Shown: piece after piece, positions 44,242 to 52,462 of the stretch
Position numbering within the stretch: position 1 is the first letter of the stretch
Layout: every line of letters starts with the position of its first letter
From: Paludibacteraceae bacterium
GTDB taxonomy: Bacteria; Bacteroidota; Bacteroidia; Bacteroidales; Paludibacteraceae
Assembly: GCA_905235505.1 (NCBI GenBank)
Contig: CAJOMJ010000001.1
Coordinates: forward strand, 66,553 to 130,552
Length of the DNA stretch: 64,000 bases
Reading direction: 5' to 3'
The notes under the pieces: generated by a model
Told to the model about the DNA's origin: nothing
The model's input: only the letters and a program-made list of their open reading frames with translations
Databases searched by the model: none
Position numbers and translations under genes: made by a program

Positions 44242-44343
44242 GTTTAGGGTTGTTTAGGGTTGTTTAGTATTGTTTAGAATGGTTTAGGATTGTTTAGAAT
44301 GGTTTAGGATTGTTTAGAATGGTTTAGGATTGTTTAGAGTTGA
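44241..44343 (+). repeat. GTTTAG decamer array 8 (about 11 units)
   Basis: Ten-bp units alternating GTTTAGGAT-type and GTTTAGAAT-type, ending at the DUF389 gene stop codon. The last array in the window; none follow. Confidence 0.95.
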
Positions 44344-45540
44344 TTACATGGTTTGCGATACGGAGTCTTGGGGGTGTGAGGCTTCTTCGAGTCTCTTTCT
44401 CTCGCTCTCGCGCAGGTTCTCCAGTTCGTCTCCCATGAGACGGAGTTCATTCCTCAGAGAGTCAATCAGACGGTCTTTCTCCTCCAATTGCCGGTTGTGA
44501 TACTCGAAGATATCTTTCACCAATGCCTCCTGGTCGAAACCTTGTGTAACAGCCTCTTCGTGGAAGACAATTTGATTGCGGAAGAAACCTTGCTTCTCTG
44601 CCTCCTGATAGATAGTCTCACGGTTGGCGTCGCTGAGGCGCTCGCCTGCCATATAGAGATTGAGCATCACCATCTTGCCCGAGTCGTCTATCTTGTAATC
44701 ATAGATATAACTCTTGCCTACCGACTTGCAGCCATTAACAAAATGAGAGGCGGCGATACGGACGTTGTTGTCGCGCACGATGTCAATGGTAGAGACGAAA
44801 CCCGGGATAAGTATGGCAATCATGATGAGCAACACCGCCCATTTTCTCTTCTTCTCTTTCTTTTTGTCAGTGAGTTGTATGTTGGGGTAATGGAAATACT
44901 TCACCATTACGAAGGTGGCGAGGCTGATGAAGATACTATTGATGCAGAAGAGGTAGAGTGCGCCGAGGGCATAGTGCCAGTTGAGTTGCGCGATGCCGTA
45001 GCCGACAGTACAGAGGGGAGGCATGAGGGCAGTAGCTATCGCGACGCCTGACATGACGGTGCCTTTGTCTTTGCGCGTGGTCTCCACTATACCCGCCAAC
45101 CCGCCGAAGAGGGCTATCAGCACGTCGTAGATTGTGGGGTTGGTTCGTGCAAGGAGTTCGGTAGGATGCTCGAGGTCAAGAGGGGTAAGAACGAAATAGA
45201 GTGTGGAGGCAAGAATGGAGATAGCCACCATGACGAGCAAGTTCTTGAGCGACTCGCCCACGAGGTCGGTGTCGTTGGTACCGAGTCCGAGACCGAAGCC
45301 CATGATAGGGCCCATGAGGGGCGAGATAAGCATTGCACCGATTATGACGGGGATGCTGTTGACATTCAGCCCTAAGGAGGCTATCAGAATAGCGAAGAAG
45401 AGGATGAAGACGTTAGGTCCTCTGAACTGAACGTTACTCCGGATATTGGCACTTGCAGCCACCACATCTATATGTTCGGACAGATTGACAAGTTCTTTGA
45501 GGTATCTGCCGAAACTGCTCATTGACTCTTTGAAACTCAT
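44344..45540 (-). CDS. DUF389 membrane protein (TIGR00341-like)
   Basis: An inner-membrane protein of a conserved family of unknown function. The 398 residues contain about six membrane helices between residues 45 and 230 (FILFFAILIASLGLNVNSIPVIIGAMLISPLMGPIMGFGLGLG, NLLVMVAISILASTLYFVL, LLIMIAILIPGFVS). Then a soluble region follows with a beta-alpha fold, and a C-terminal coiled coil (LEEKDRLIDSLRNELRLMG). The motif SPLMGPIMGFGLGLG is characteristic of DUF389. It is divergent from the BspA-like leader, with its own promoter at 45676-45706. The trailing coiled coil is longer than I remember for the family. Confidence 0.88.
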   Translation of the reverse strand: MSFKESMSSFGRYLKELVNLSEHIDVVAASANIRSNVQFRGPNVFILFFAILIASLGLNVNSIPVIIGAMLISPLMGPIMGFGLGLGTNDTDLVGESLKNLLVMVAISILASTLYFVLTPLDLEHPTELLARTNPTIYDVLIALFGGLAGIVETTRKDKGTVMSGVAIATALMPPLCTVGYGIAQLNWHYALGALYLFCINSIFISLATFVMVKYFHYPNIQLTDKKKEKKRKWAVLLIMIAILIPGFVSTIDIVRDNNVRIAASHFVNGCKSVGKSYIYDYKIDDSGKMVMLNLYMAGERLSDANRETIYQEAEKQGFFRNQIVFHEEAVTQGFDQEALVKDIFEYHNRQLEEKDRLIDSLRNELRLMGDELENLRESERKRLEEASHPQDSVSQTM

Positions 45541-45675
45541 ATCTTATTTTATATTATGAATCATATATTTATATCTACCTGTAGCATAATTGCAGTCTAT
45601 CCGCCCGAAATCCGTCTGAACTCCTCCTACCCTCCCCTGACTCGTCTCCAGCTCTCCACGACTTCTTTCAGTCCG

Positions 45676-45706
45676 CAAAGATACAACAGAAAAACCGTAT
45701 TTGCAA
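45676..45706 (-). promoter_or_regulatory. Promoter of the DUF389 gene
   Basis: Minus strand TTG (45704-45706), 20 bp, TATCTTTG (45676-45683), start near 45669, a leader of about 130 nt. Confidence 0.75.
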
Positions 45707-45882
45707 ACCGATAATTCCAAAAGTTTCCACAATGAACTGAATAAAGTCAGAATCCGGGTAAATACAATAGTCATCTCCCTGAATTATTCTTATAAGCAAA
45801 CGATATTAGGAAGACAGCCGTCATTACTTCCCTCCTGCAAAGAGGCGGTACTGCAACTCATTGTTTTGATATATGTTTTTTG

Positions 45883-45914
45883 TTTGTATGTTTCAGAAAA
45901 TGTGTGTATCTTTG
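45883..45914 (+). promoter_or_regulatory. Promoter of the BspA-like gene or its leader RNA
   Basis: TTTG (45883-45886), 20 bp, TATCTTTG (45907-45914), start near 45921. It is 310 bp upstream of the BspA-like ATG, leaving a long transcribed leader. Confidence 0.75.
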
Positions 45915-45920
45915 CAGCGC

Positions 45921-46175
45921 AAACCTGCACTGAGGGATATGTCGTAACTTGGGTTGCAGACCTTATGTCTTTAAGGGTGGGCATGCGTACATATAAATAA
46001 GGCGTTTTTTGAACGCTTTGAGCGGCTGTTCAGAACTTCGCAACTTCAGACCATAGCCCGACAAAGTTACAATAGATGCTTACGGAATATGTATATTCTG
46101 CCCATATCTTGTCAATAGATTCGGGCATGAAAGCATATTCAGCGTGGGCTTCTTTGTTCTTGTTATGGTTATGGG
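45921..46175 (+). ncRNA. Candidate structured leader or small RNA upstream of the BspA-like gene
   Basis: A transcribed stretch without a gene, following a good promoter. Potential hairpins: GGCGTT/AACGC around 46001-46016 (loop TTTTTG), GGAATATGTATATTC (46084-46098), and the long-range pair GCCCGA (about 46056-46061) with TCGGGC (about 46121-46126). On the minus strand the segment 46040-46170 reads as an open stretch ending EVAKF, with Ala/Glu-rich text (EAHAEYAFMPESIDKIW). I believe related text recurs in Bacteroidales genomes, but cannot check. I assign no family. Confidence 0.4.
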
Positions 46176-46230
46176 GACATATTAAAATAGTACAACTTGC
46201 ATTAATTACCTAAATACAAAGTCTTTTTTT

Positions 46231-48192
46231 ATGAAATCAAAACTTCTTACCCTATTGCTTGTCATGGTGACAGCAATAGGGAATGTCGTTGCATCGTCAT
46301 CAGGTTCATGTGGAACCAATGTCACATGGACATTGGATGACAACGGCACACTGACTATTTCCGGCACAGGAAACATGACAGATTATTCTTCTGCATCGTC
46401 GCTGCCATGGTATAGTTATAGCGGATATATAAAAACGGTTATTATTTATGATGGTGTCACAAGCATTGGAAGCTATGCTTTCTATTATCACAGAGGTCTG
46501 AGCTCTGTAACTATTGGCAATAGTGTCACAAGCATTGGAGAGAGGGCTTTCTCTGATTGCATCAATCTGAGGTCAGTGACTATTCCCAATAGCGTCACAA
46601 GCATCGGAGATTATGCTTTCCGTGGTTGCATCAGTCTGACCTCTGTCACCATCCCTAATAGTGTCACAAGCATTGGAGAATGGGCTTTCTCTGTTTGCAG
46701 CAGTCTAACCTCTGTCACTATCCCCAATAGTGTCACAAGTATTGGAAATTATGCTTTCGGTTCAGTTCCAAACATTGTCTATAATGGCACAGCAACAGGT
46801 TCCCCATGGGGAGCACGGAGCATAAACGGATATGTGGATGGCTACTTGGTATATTCCGATGCCACTAAAACCGCATTGCTGGCATGTTTCGCATCAGCAA
46901 AAGGGGAAATAGTTATCCCCAATAGTGTCACAAGCATTGGAGGGCTTGCTTTCTGTGATTGCAGTGGTCTAACCTCAGTTACTATACCCAATAGTGTCAC
47001 AAGCATTGGAAATTATGCTTTCGAAGGTTGCAGCAGTTTGACCTCAGTGAATATAACCGACATAGCGTCATGGTGCACTATCAGTTTTGGTGGTTCTCCA
47101 TGGAGTATTTTTGCTCACAATTTGTATCTAAACGGTACCTTGGTAACTGACTTGGTTATCCCCAATAGTGTTACAAGCATCGGAAATTATGCTTTCTCTC
47201 ATTGCAGCGGTTTGACATCAGTGACTATCCCCAATAGTGTTACAAGCATTGGAGAATATGCTTTCTATTACTGCATCAGTCTTACATCTCTTACTATACC
47301 CAATAGCGTCACAAGCATTGGAGAAGGTGCGTTCTGTGATTGTAGCGGTTTGACCTCAGTGACTATCCCCAATAGTGTTACAAGCATCGGAAATAATGCT
47401 TTCAGTGGTTGCAGCGGGTTGACCTCAGTCACTATCCCCAATAGTGTCACAAGCATCGGACAGTATGCTTTCTATGGTTGCAAAGATATGGAAAAACTAA
47501 TATTGGGTCAATCTGTGAAAGAAATAGGGAAAGGTGCTTTCTATAATTGTAAACGTATTACTGACATTTACTGCTATGCAGAAATAGTACCCGATGTATC
47601 ATCAGGCGCATTTGAGAATGTTAGTCGCAAGGCAACTCTTTGGGTGCCGGAGAGTCGAGTGCGCGACTATAAGATTGACACTTTCTGGGGAAAGTTTGAC
47701 GTACAACCGATAGAGGCTGAAAGTGCCAATACAGACAAAGTAGTTGTCACTCCAGACTACAACACTGCAAGCATCGCATGGCCACAAGTCGCCAATGTTG
47801 ACACCTACTAACTTGTTATCAAGGACAAGAACGGCAACGAGGTATGCACACTTGTATTCAATAGTGACGGGCAGTTGCAGAGTATTGCTTTCCGTGCACC
47901 CGGAATCAAAGGCAATCATCTTCCCGCGCAGACTCAGGCAACTGGATTCAGCTTCACCATCACTGGTCTTGAAAGCGGCTCCACATACAGCTACACCATC
48001 ACCGCCAAAGATGCCGCCGACAAGACTCTCAAGACATATAGCGGCACTTTCTCCACTCTCAGCGCGACAGCAGTAGATGATATTCATTCCGCAAGCGCAG
48101 CCAAAGTGAAGAAAGTATTTGAGGACGGCAAGGTATATATCATCCTTCCCGACGGCAAGCGTTATAACCTGCAAGGTGCACAGGTGCAGTAA
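46231..48192 (+). pseudogene. BspA-like leucine-rich-repeat surface protein, interrupted by an in-frame TAA
   Basis: Signal peptide MKSKLLTLLLVMVTAIGNVVA, then about 13 LRR_5-type (BspA/TpLRR) repeats of roughly 23 residues with SVTIPNSVTSIGxxAF as the core; this family binds host surfaces. The frame is open to 47808, where TAA at 47809-47811 (codon 527) stops it after VANVDTY. Reading on in the same frame continues without frameshift: LVIKDKNGNEVCTLVF, a fibronectin-like domain (TGFSFTITGLESGSTYSYTI) and the tail VKKVFEDGKVYIILPDG, to a stop at 48190-48192. So one nonsense change removes the terminal domain and tail, which probably prevents normal surface attachment. A point mutation or sequencing error are both possible; the 69-bp DNA repeats also make recombination likely. 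Confidence 0.85.
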
Positions 48193-48220
48193 GACAATCG
48201 GCATTCTAAACAAAAGAGTG

Positions 48221-48258
48221 ATAAGAGGTTGTGTCAAAGGTGATACAACCTCTTATTT
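48221..48258 (+). terminator. Intrinsic terminator of the BspA-like gene
   Basis: ATAAGAGGTTGT (48221-48232) pairs with ACAACCTCTTAT (48245-48256), 12 bp perfect, followed by TT. It lies 29 bp past the distal stop codon, not the internal one, which supports the longer gene. Confidence 0.88.
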
Positions 48259-48291
48259 CGTATGAACACATCTATGCATAGTATCCCTGTA

Positions 48292-48475
48292 GGGATGTGA
48301 CGGTGTCAGGTATTCCCCCAGAGAAGTTGACAAGAGCAGCCAAACTTGGCTGCTGCACCGCCGAGAGACATTTAGTCAAATGTCTCTACATGTGGGCAAT
48401 TGGAGACGGGACGGTGTCGCGTCTCTACATTAAAGCAGCCAAACTTGGCTGCTGCACTTGTTGAGAGACATGCAT
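48292..48475. repeat. Cluster of palindromes: palA remnant, palC, palB, palA, palC
   Basis: In order: a degraded palA (48292-48312), palC AGCAGCCAAACTTGGCTGCT (48335-48358), palB GAGAGACATTTAGTCAAATG (48363-48392), palA (48402-48429), and an identical palC (48434-48458), then a truncated palB GAGAGACATGCATC. It is the only place where all three families adjoin. The 469-bp gap holds no gene. Confidence 0.9.
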
Positions 48476-48606
48476 CAAAAAAAAGTGAGAAAAAATACAA
48501 AAAAGTTGCGAAAGAGGTGATAGATTTCGCCATTTTTTTGCCTATATATGGAGGGGTATATGTAATTGAGGTTGAACCTGCCCTTGTGTCTTTACAGAGG
48601 GTGTAT

Positions 48607-48637
48607 TTTGTTATTCGGGATTTTTTTTGTACCTTTG
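48607..48637 (+). promoter_or_regulatory. Promoter of the Lnb-like/phosphatase-like fusion gene
   Basis: TTTG (48607-48610), 19 bp, TACCTTTG (48630-48637). AGGAGG at 48653-48658 is a good ribosome site, four bases before the ATG at 48662. Confidence 0.75.
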
Positions 48638-48661
48638 CAGTTTGAATATAAAAGGAGGGTT

Positions 48662-51358
48662 ATGCGCAGGATATTATACATAGTAATTTTCTCGTTAGTA
48701 TGGGTGAGTACCATAACGGCCAAGCAGGCGTTAGTGCTGTCGGACAGTGCTCGGGTGAGTTTGCTTACGTGCACGCCGGGGAATGAGGCATACAGCAAAT
48801 ACGGTCATTCGGCACTGAGGGTAGTTGACCCTGCCCAAGCCGTTGACGTGACATTCAACTACGGGGTGTTCAACTTCAACACCAAGGGTTTCTATCTAAA
48901 GTTTGTACGGGGTGAGACGTGGTATCAGCTTGACGCGGAGGATACCGACTGGTTCGTATATACGAGCAGTCTGAACGGCAGGACGACGTACGAGCAGGTG
49001 CTTAACCTCAGCGGGCCTGAGAAGCAGGAGATTGTAGATGCTTTGCTACTCAACTACGAACCTCAAAACAGGTATTACCTGTACAACTTCGTGTTTGACA
49101 ACTGTGCCACGCGCCCATATAATTTGCTCAGCAAGACGGTGCCTGACATAGAGGAGGCTCTCAAGCAAGGAGAGCTCACGTTCCGCGGTTCGACAGAGAC
49201 TCCCACCTTCAGAGAGATGGTGAGATTCTACTCGGAGAAAAACTCGTGGCTCGGCTTCGGCATAGACCTCATCTTCGGGGCGGATGCCGACAAGAGGGTC
49301 ACTAAGAGAGAACGCCTCTTCCTGCCTGAGCAACTGATGCAGCTTATAGGTACAGGCAAGTTGTCGGACGGTTCGCCGATTGCCCTTTATGACAACTCGG
49401 AACCTTTCGAAGTAAGGAGGCAGCCGTTTGTAAGTTCCCCTTATGCGGTATTGATACTTATCGTTCTTCTCCTGTTGGCAATTACCTATGTTGACTTCAG
49501 GAGGAAGAAGGTCAGTTGGTGGTTCGACTCACTGCTGTGGTTGTTAGGGGCGATACTGGGTATCATCATGTTCTACCTCAGTTTCTTCAGTATTCACCCG
49601 CTCGTACAGCACAACTGGAATCTGATCACCGTCAATCCACTGCTTCTGTTGCCTTCGGTATTGGTGCTCATACCGTCTTGCCGCAAGAAGACAGAGAGAT
49701 ACTTGTTTCCCATAGCCATAGGTTGGCTTATTCTCGCCCTGTTCAGAGTCCCCCTCTGCTGCGTGCAGTCGTGGCATTGGCTTATGCTTGTACCTATTGT
49801 TCACACCACGCGCCTTGTCATCCTCGGGAGTATGGAGAAGCGGAGCAACAAAGAGCCCAAGAAGACCTCTTCACACAAGAACAAGCGGGCAAGAGCGATG
49901 CTTGCAGCCATTATATGCCCGCTTGCATACGCGACAGCCGAGCCCAAGCTGACAGTAGCCGTATGTATAGACGGCATGAGCGGTGAGGCTATGAGTGAGC
50001 TGAGAGGTTACTGGCAGCAAGGAGGGCTCCGCACGTTGGACGAAGAAGCGCATGAGTCCACGCTCACCTTCCCGCATCTTGTGTATGGCGGCTGCGAGAC
50101 ACTTGCCACTATCCTGACCGGCACCACGCCCGACCGCCATGCTATCAGCAGCGACAACTACTTCAGCCGGCAAGACCGCAAGATACATAATATATTCACA
50201 GACGAGCAGCAGAAGGGAATCAACACCGATGTCCGTCTCTCACCCTCCGCCTTGCTTGCCCCCACAGTGACAGACGAGTTCCGCATGACCCACGGCGAGC
50301 ACTCGAAGATATATGCCATAGGTATCAACCCCGCGAATACATTGCTTCTTGCGGGTCACTCCGCCAATGCCTGCGTATGGCTCAATCCGCAGAATATGCA
50401 ATGGGCTGCCACGGGCTACTACTCCGAAGGTCTCCCCACCGCTGCCGACAAGATGAATGTGAGAGGCAGAATAGAAGAGTTAGCAGCACAGACATGGACT
50501 CCGCGCATGGATACGGAGATGTATATGCACCCTACTCCAACGGAGAAAAAGAAACCGTTCAGTTATCTGCAGAAGAATGTATTGACACACTCGCCTGCCG
50601 CCAACACTTTAGTCATCGAACTGGCTCTTGATATGCAGAAGCAGGCTTCACTCGGAACAGACATCTATCCCGACCTGCTGCTTCTCGAGCTCAATGTGAG
50701 TTCTCCCTCCGCCCGCTCTGACATGCTTGAGACGGCAGAACAGGAAGACCTCTATATCCGGCTCAACCAAGACCTCGGCTGGCTGATGGAGCAGCTTGAC
50801 AAACGCGTAGGCAAGAGCAACTACAGAATGATAGTCTTTGGCAAGCCGGAATACGGCAAGGGTACTGCCGCTCTGAATAAGGCCAATCTCAGCGCCCGCT
50901 ATTTCAACACTGAGCGTGCAGCAGCTCTCTGCAACACCTATCTGATGGCTATCTACGGTCATGAGCGCTGGATAGACGGAGGCTACGGAAACTCTATCTT
51001 CCTCAACCGCACACTCATAGAACAGAAGAAGATACCGTTGAGCGACATTCAGCAGCAGGTAAGCAATTTCATACTTGAGTTTGAGGGCACACAGTCGGCT
51101 TTCCCCATTACCACGGTGCCACTGCTGCCTAACGGGGGAGAAGAAGAGAAACTCAGGAGAAGCATCAACAAGCATACCGCAGGCGATGTGGTGTTCTCAC
51201 TCGAGCCGCTATGGCTGTTGGGAGAGAACGACAGCAAGCGAACAGACAAGATAGCGGAAGCAGACCCATCGGTACCGCTCTTTATCTGGACTACGGAGAT
51301 AACCGCCATGCCGGAAAGAAGGATATCAGCTACGGATGTTAAAGATATAATCAAATAA
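48662..51358 (+). CDS. Fusion of a DUF4105 (Lnb-like) membrane protein and an alkaline-phosphatase-superfamily protein
   Basis: 898 residues; start chosen at MRRILYIVIFSLVWVSTITA, behind AGGAGG. The first about 400 residues match DUF4105, called Lnb N-terminal periplasmic domain in databases as I recall: SKYGHSALRVVDPA (His) and YNFVFDNCATRPYNLL (Cys) could form the catalytic pair of a lipoprotein acyl transferase. Five hydrophobic helices follow (AVLILIVLLLLAITYVDF and on). A basic linker, KEPKKTSSHKNKRAR, and what was once a signal peptide (AMLAAIICPLAYATAEPK) lead to a second domain, VAVCIDGMSGEAM and FPHLVYGGCETLATILTGTTPDRHAI, like alkaline-phosphatase/phosphodiesterase proteins. I see no DHG metal motif there (VFGKPEYGKG instead), so it may be inactive. 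In related genomes I remember these as adjacent separate genes. Confidence 0.8.
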   Translation: MRRILYIVIFSLVWVSTITAKQALVLSDSARVSLLTCTPGNEAYSKYGHSALRVVDPAQAVDVTFNYGVFNFNTKGFYLKFVRGETWYQLDAEDTDWFVYTSSLNGRTTYEQVLNLSGPEKQEIVDALLLNYEPQNRYYLYNFVFDNCATRPYNLLSKTVPDIEEALKQGELTFRGSTETPTFREMVRFYSEKNSWLGFGIDLIFGADADKRVTKRERLFLPEQLMQLIGTGKLSDGSPIALYDNSEPFEVRRQPFVSSPYAVLILIVLLLLAITYVDFRRKKVSWWFDSLLWLLGAILGIIMFYLSFFSIHPLVQHNWNLITVNPLLLLPSVLVLIPSCRKKTERYLFPIAIGWLILALFRVPLCCVQSWHWLMLVPIVHTTRLVILGSMEKRSNKEPKKTSSHKNKRARAMLAAIICPLAYATAEPKLTVAVCIDGMSGEAMSELRGYWQQGGLRTLDEEAHESTLTFPHLVYGGCETLATILTGTTPDRHAISSDNYFSRQDRKIHNIFTDEQQKGINTDVRLSPSALLAPTVTDEFRMTHGEHSKIYAIGINPANTLLLAGHSANACVWLNPQNMQWAATGYYSEGLPTAADKMNVRGRIEELAAQTWTPRMDTEMYMHPTPTEKKKPFSYLQKNVLTHSPAANTLVIELALDMQKQASLGTDIYPDLLLLELNVSSPSARSDMLETAEQEDLYIRLNQDLGWLMEQLDKRVGKSNYRMIVFGKPEYGKGTAALNKANLSARYFNTERAAALCNTYLMAIYGHERWIDGGYGNSIFLNRTLIEQKKIPLSDIQQQVSNFILEFEGTQSAFPITTVPLLPNGGEEEKLRRSINKHTAGDVVFSLEPLWLLGENDSKRTDKIAEADPSVPLFIWTTEITAMPERRISATDVKDIIK

Positions 51359-51373
51359 AAAAACATATTATTC

Positions 51374-51811
51374 ATGGAATACTTTGAATGTAAAGTGCGT
51401 TACCAACGCGAGATAGGCGATGGCAAGCTGCAGAAACAAAACGACACCTATCTGATAGAAGCAGTATCTTTCGGTGATGCCGAGACGAGAGTGCTTGAGG
51501 AAGTCAAACCCTTTGTGTTCATGGGACAAGACATTGAGATGAAGACCATACGCAAAGTCAATTACAATGAAGTGATACCCAATCCGCAAGGGCACTTCTG
51601 GTTCAAAGCCAAAGTGACGCTCACTACCGTTGACGAGAGTGCGGGCAAGGAGAAGAAAATCCAGACACAAATTCTTGTTCAGGAGGTAGATATGGAGTCT
51701 GCATACAAGGCAGTGAACCACCTGATGAAGAACTCCATCACAGACTATGAGATAACCAATCTGCAGGTAACCAATATTGTAGATGTACTGAGTCTTGTCA
51801 AGAACGCATAA
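51374..51811 (+). CDS. DUF4494 domain protein
   Basis: A 145-residue cytoplasmic protein of a Bacteroidota family of unknown function. Characteristic parts: MEYFECKVRYQREIGDGKLQ, YLIEAVSFGDAETRVLEEV, GHFWFKAKVTLTTVDESAGKEKK and VDMESAYKAVNHLMKNSITDYEI. No signal peptide or catalytic motif. Its TAA stop is directly followed by the ATG of the PLP protein (TAAATG), 15 bp after the fusion gene, so the genes from 48662 onward probably form an operon. Small size and conservation suggest a phage- or housekeeping-type partner; I cannot say more. Confidence 0.88.
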   Translation: MEYFECKVRYQREIGDGKLQKQNDTYLIEAVSFGDAETRVLEEVKPFVFMGQDIEMKTIRKVNYNEVIPNPQGHFWFKAKVTLTTVDESAGKEKKIQTQILVQEVDMESAYKAVNHLMKNSITDYEITNLQVTNIVDVLSLVKNA

Positions 51812-52462
51812 ATGAGTATCTCAGAGAACATACGGCAGATTCGTCAGACACTACCTACCGCTGTCCGCCTGATATGCGTCAGCAAATACCATACGGCAGA
51901 AGACATAATGGAGGCATACGAGGCAGGAGAACGGGATTTTGCAGAGAGCAGAGCACAGGAACTTGAGGTGAAAGCCACGACACTGCCCCAAGATATACAT
52001 TGGCACTTCATCGGGCATCTGCAACGCAACAAAGCGAAGACTGTATGCCGATATGCAGATATGATTCAGAGTGTTGACTCGCTCAGACTCATGGAGACTA
52101 TAAACGCAGTCACCGACAAGCCTGTTGACATTCTGCTTGAAGTACATGTTGCCAAAGAGACCTCAAAGACAGGGTTCTCCCCGGACGAACTCGTTGAGCT
52201 GCTGTCTTCCACCGATGTCTCCCGCTTCGACAAGATACGAATCAGGGGACTTATGGCGATGGCGACCCGGACTGACGATGAGCAAGAGATAAGGCAGGAG
52301 TTCAGGACAGCAAGACAACTGTTCGACCTGCTGAAGTCACGTTTCTTTACTTCTGATGCGGGGTTCGACACTTTGTCGATGGGGATGTCGGACGACTACA
52401 GTGTAGCCGTGGAGGAGGGCAGCACGATGGTAAGAATAGGTAGCCGCATATTTTCCGAATGA
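51812..52462 (+). CDS. YggS-family pyridoxal phosphate homeostasis protein
   Basis: Binds pyridoxal 5'-phosphate and controls its free level; cytoplasmic. A single-domain TIM barrel of 216 residues with the PLP Lys in VRLICVSKYHTAEDIMEAY (residue about 25), then WHFIGHLQRNKAKTV, EVHVAKETSKTGFSPDEL, IRGLMAMATRTDD and LSMGMSDDYSVAVEEGSTMVRIGSRIF, which close the phosphate site. Length is slightly short of E. coli YggS (234). Its last codons overlap the TonB-dependent receptor start in an ATGA (52459-52462). Confidence 0.95.
   Translation: MSISENIRQIRQTLPTAVRLICVSKYHTAEDIMEAYEAGERDFAESRAQELEVKATTLPQDIHWHFIGHLQRNKAKTVCRYADMIQSVDSLRLMETINAVTDKPVDILLEVHVAKETSKTGFSPDELVELLSSTDVSRFDKIRIRGLMAMATRTDDEQEIRQEFRTARQLFDLLKSRFFTSDAGFDTLSMGMSDDYSVAVEEGSTMVRIGSRIFSE

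Noticed and set aside
25111..44343. GTTTAG arrays as CRISPR arrays.
   Set aside because: The unit is 10 bp, there are no unique spacers, and no cas genes are seen.
45701..46000. A 99-codon plus-strand open frame.
   Set aside because: It crosses the promoters of both neighbouring genes and has no recognisable signal or motif.
47809..47811. TAA as a recoded sense codon.
   Set aside because: All other genes in the window end normally at TAA, TAG or TGA, so a lone nonsense change is simpler.
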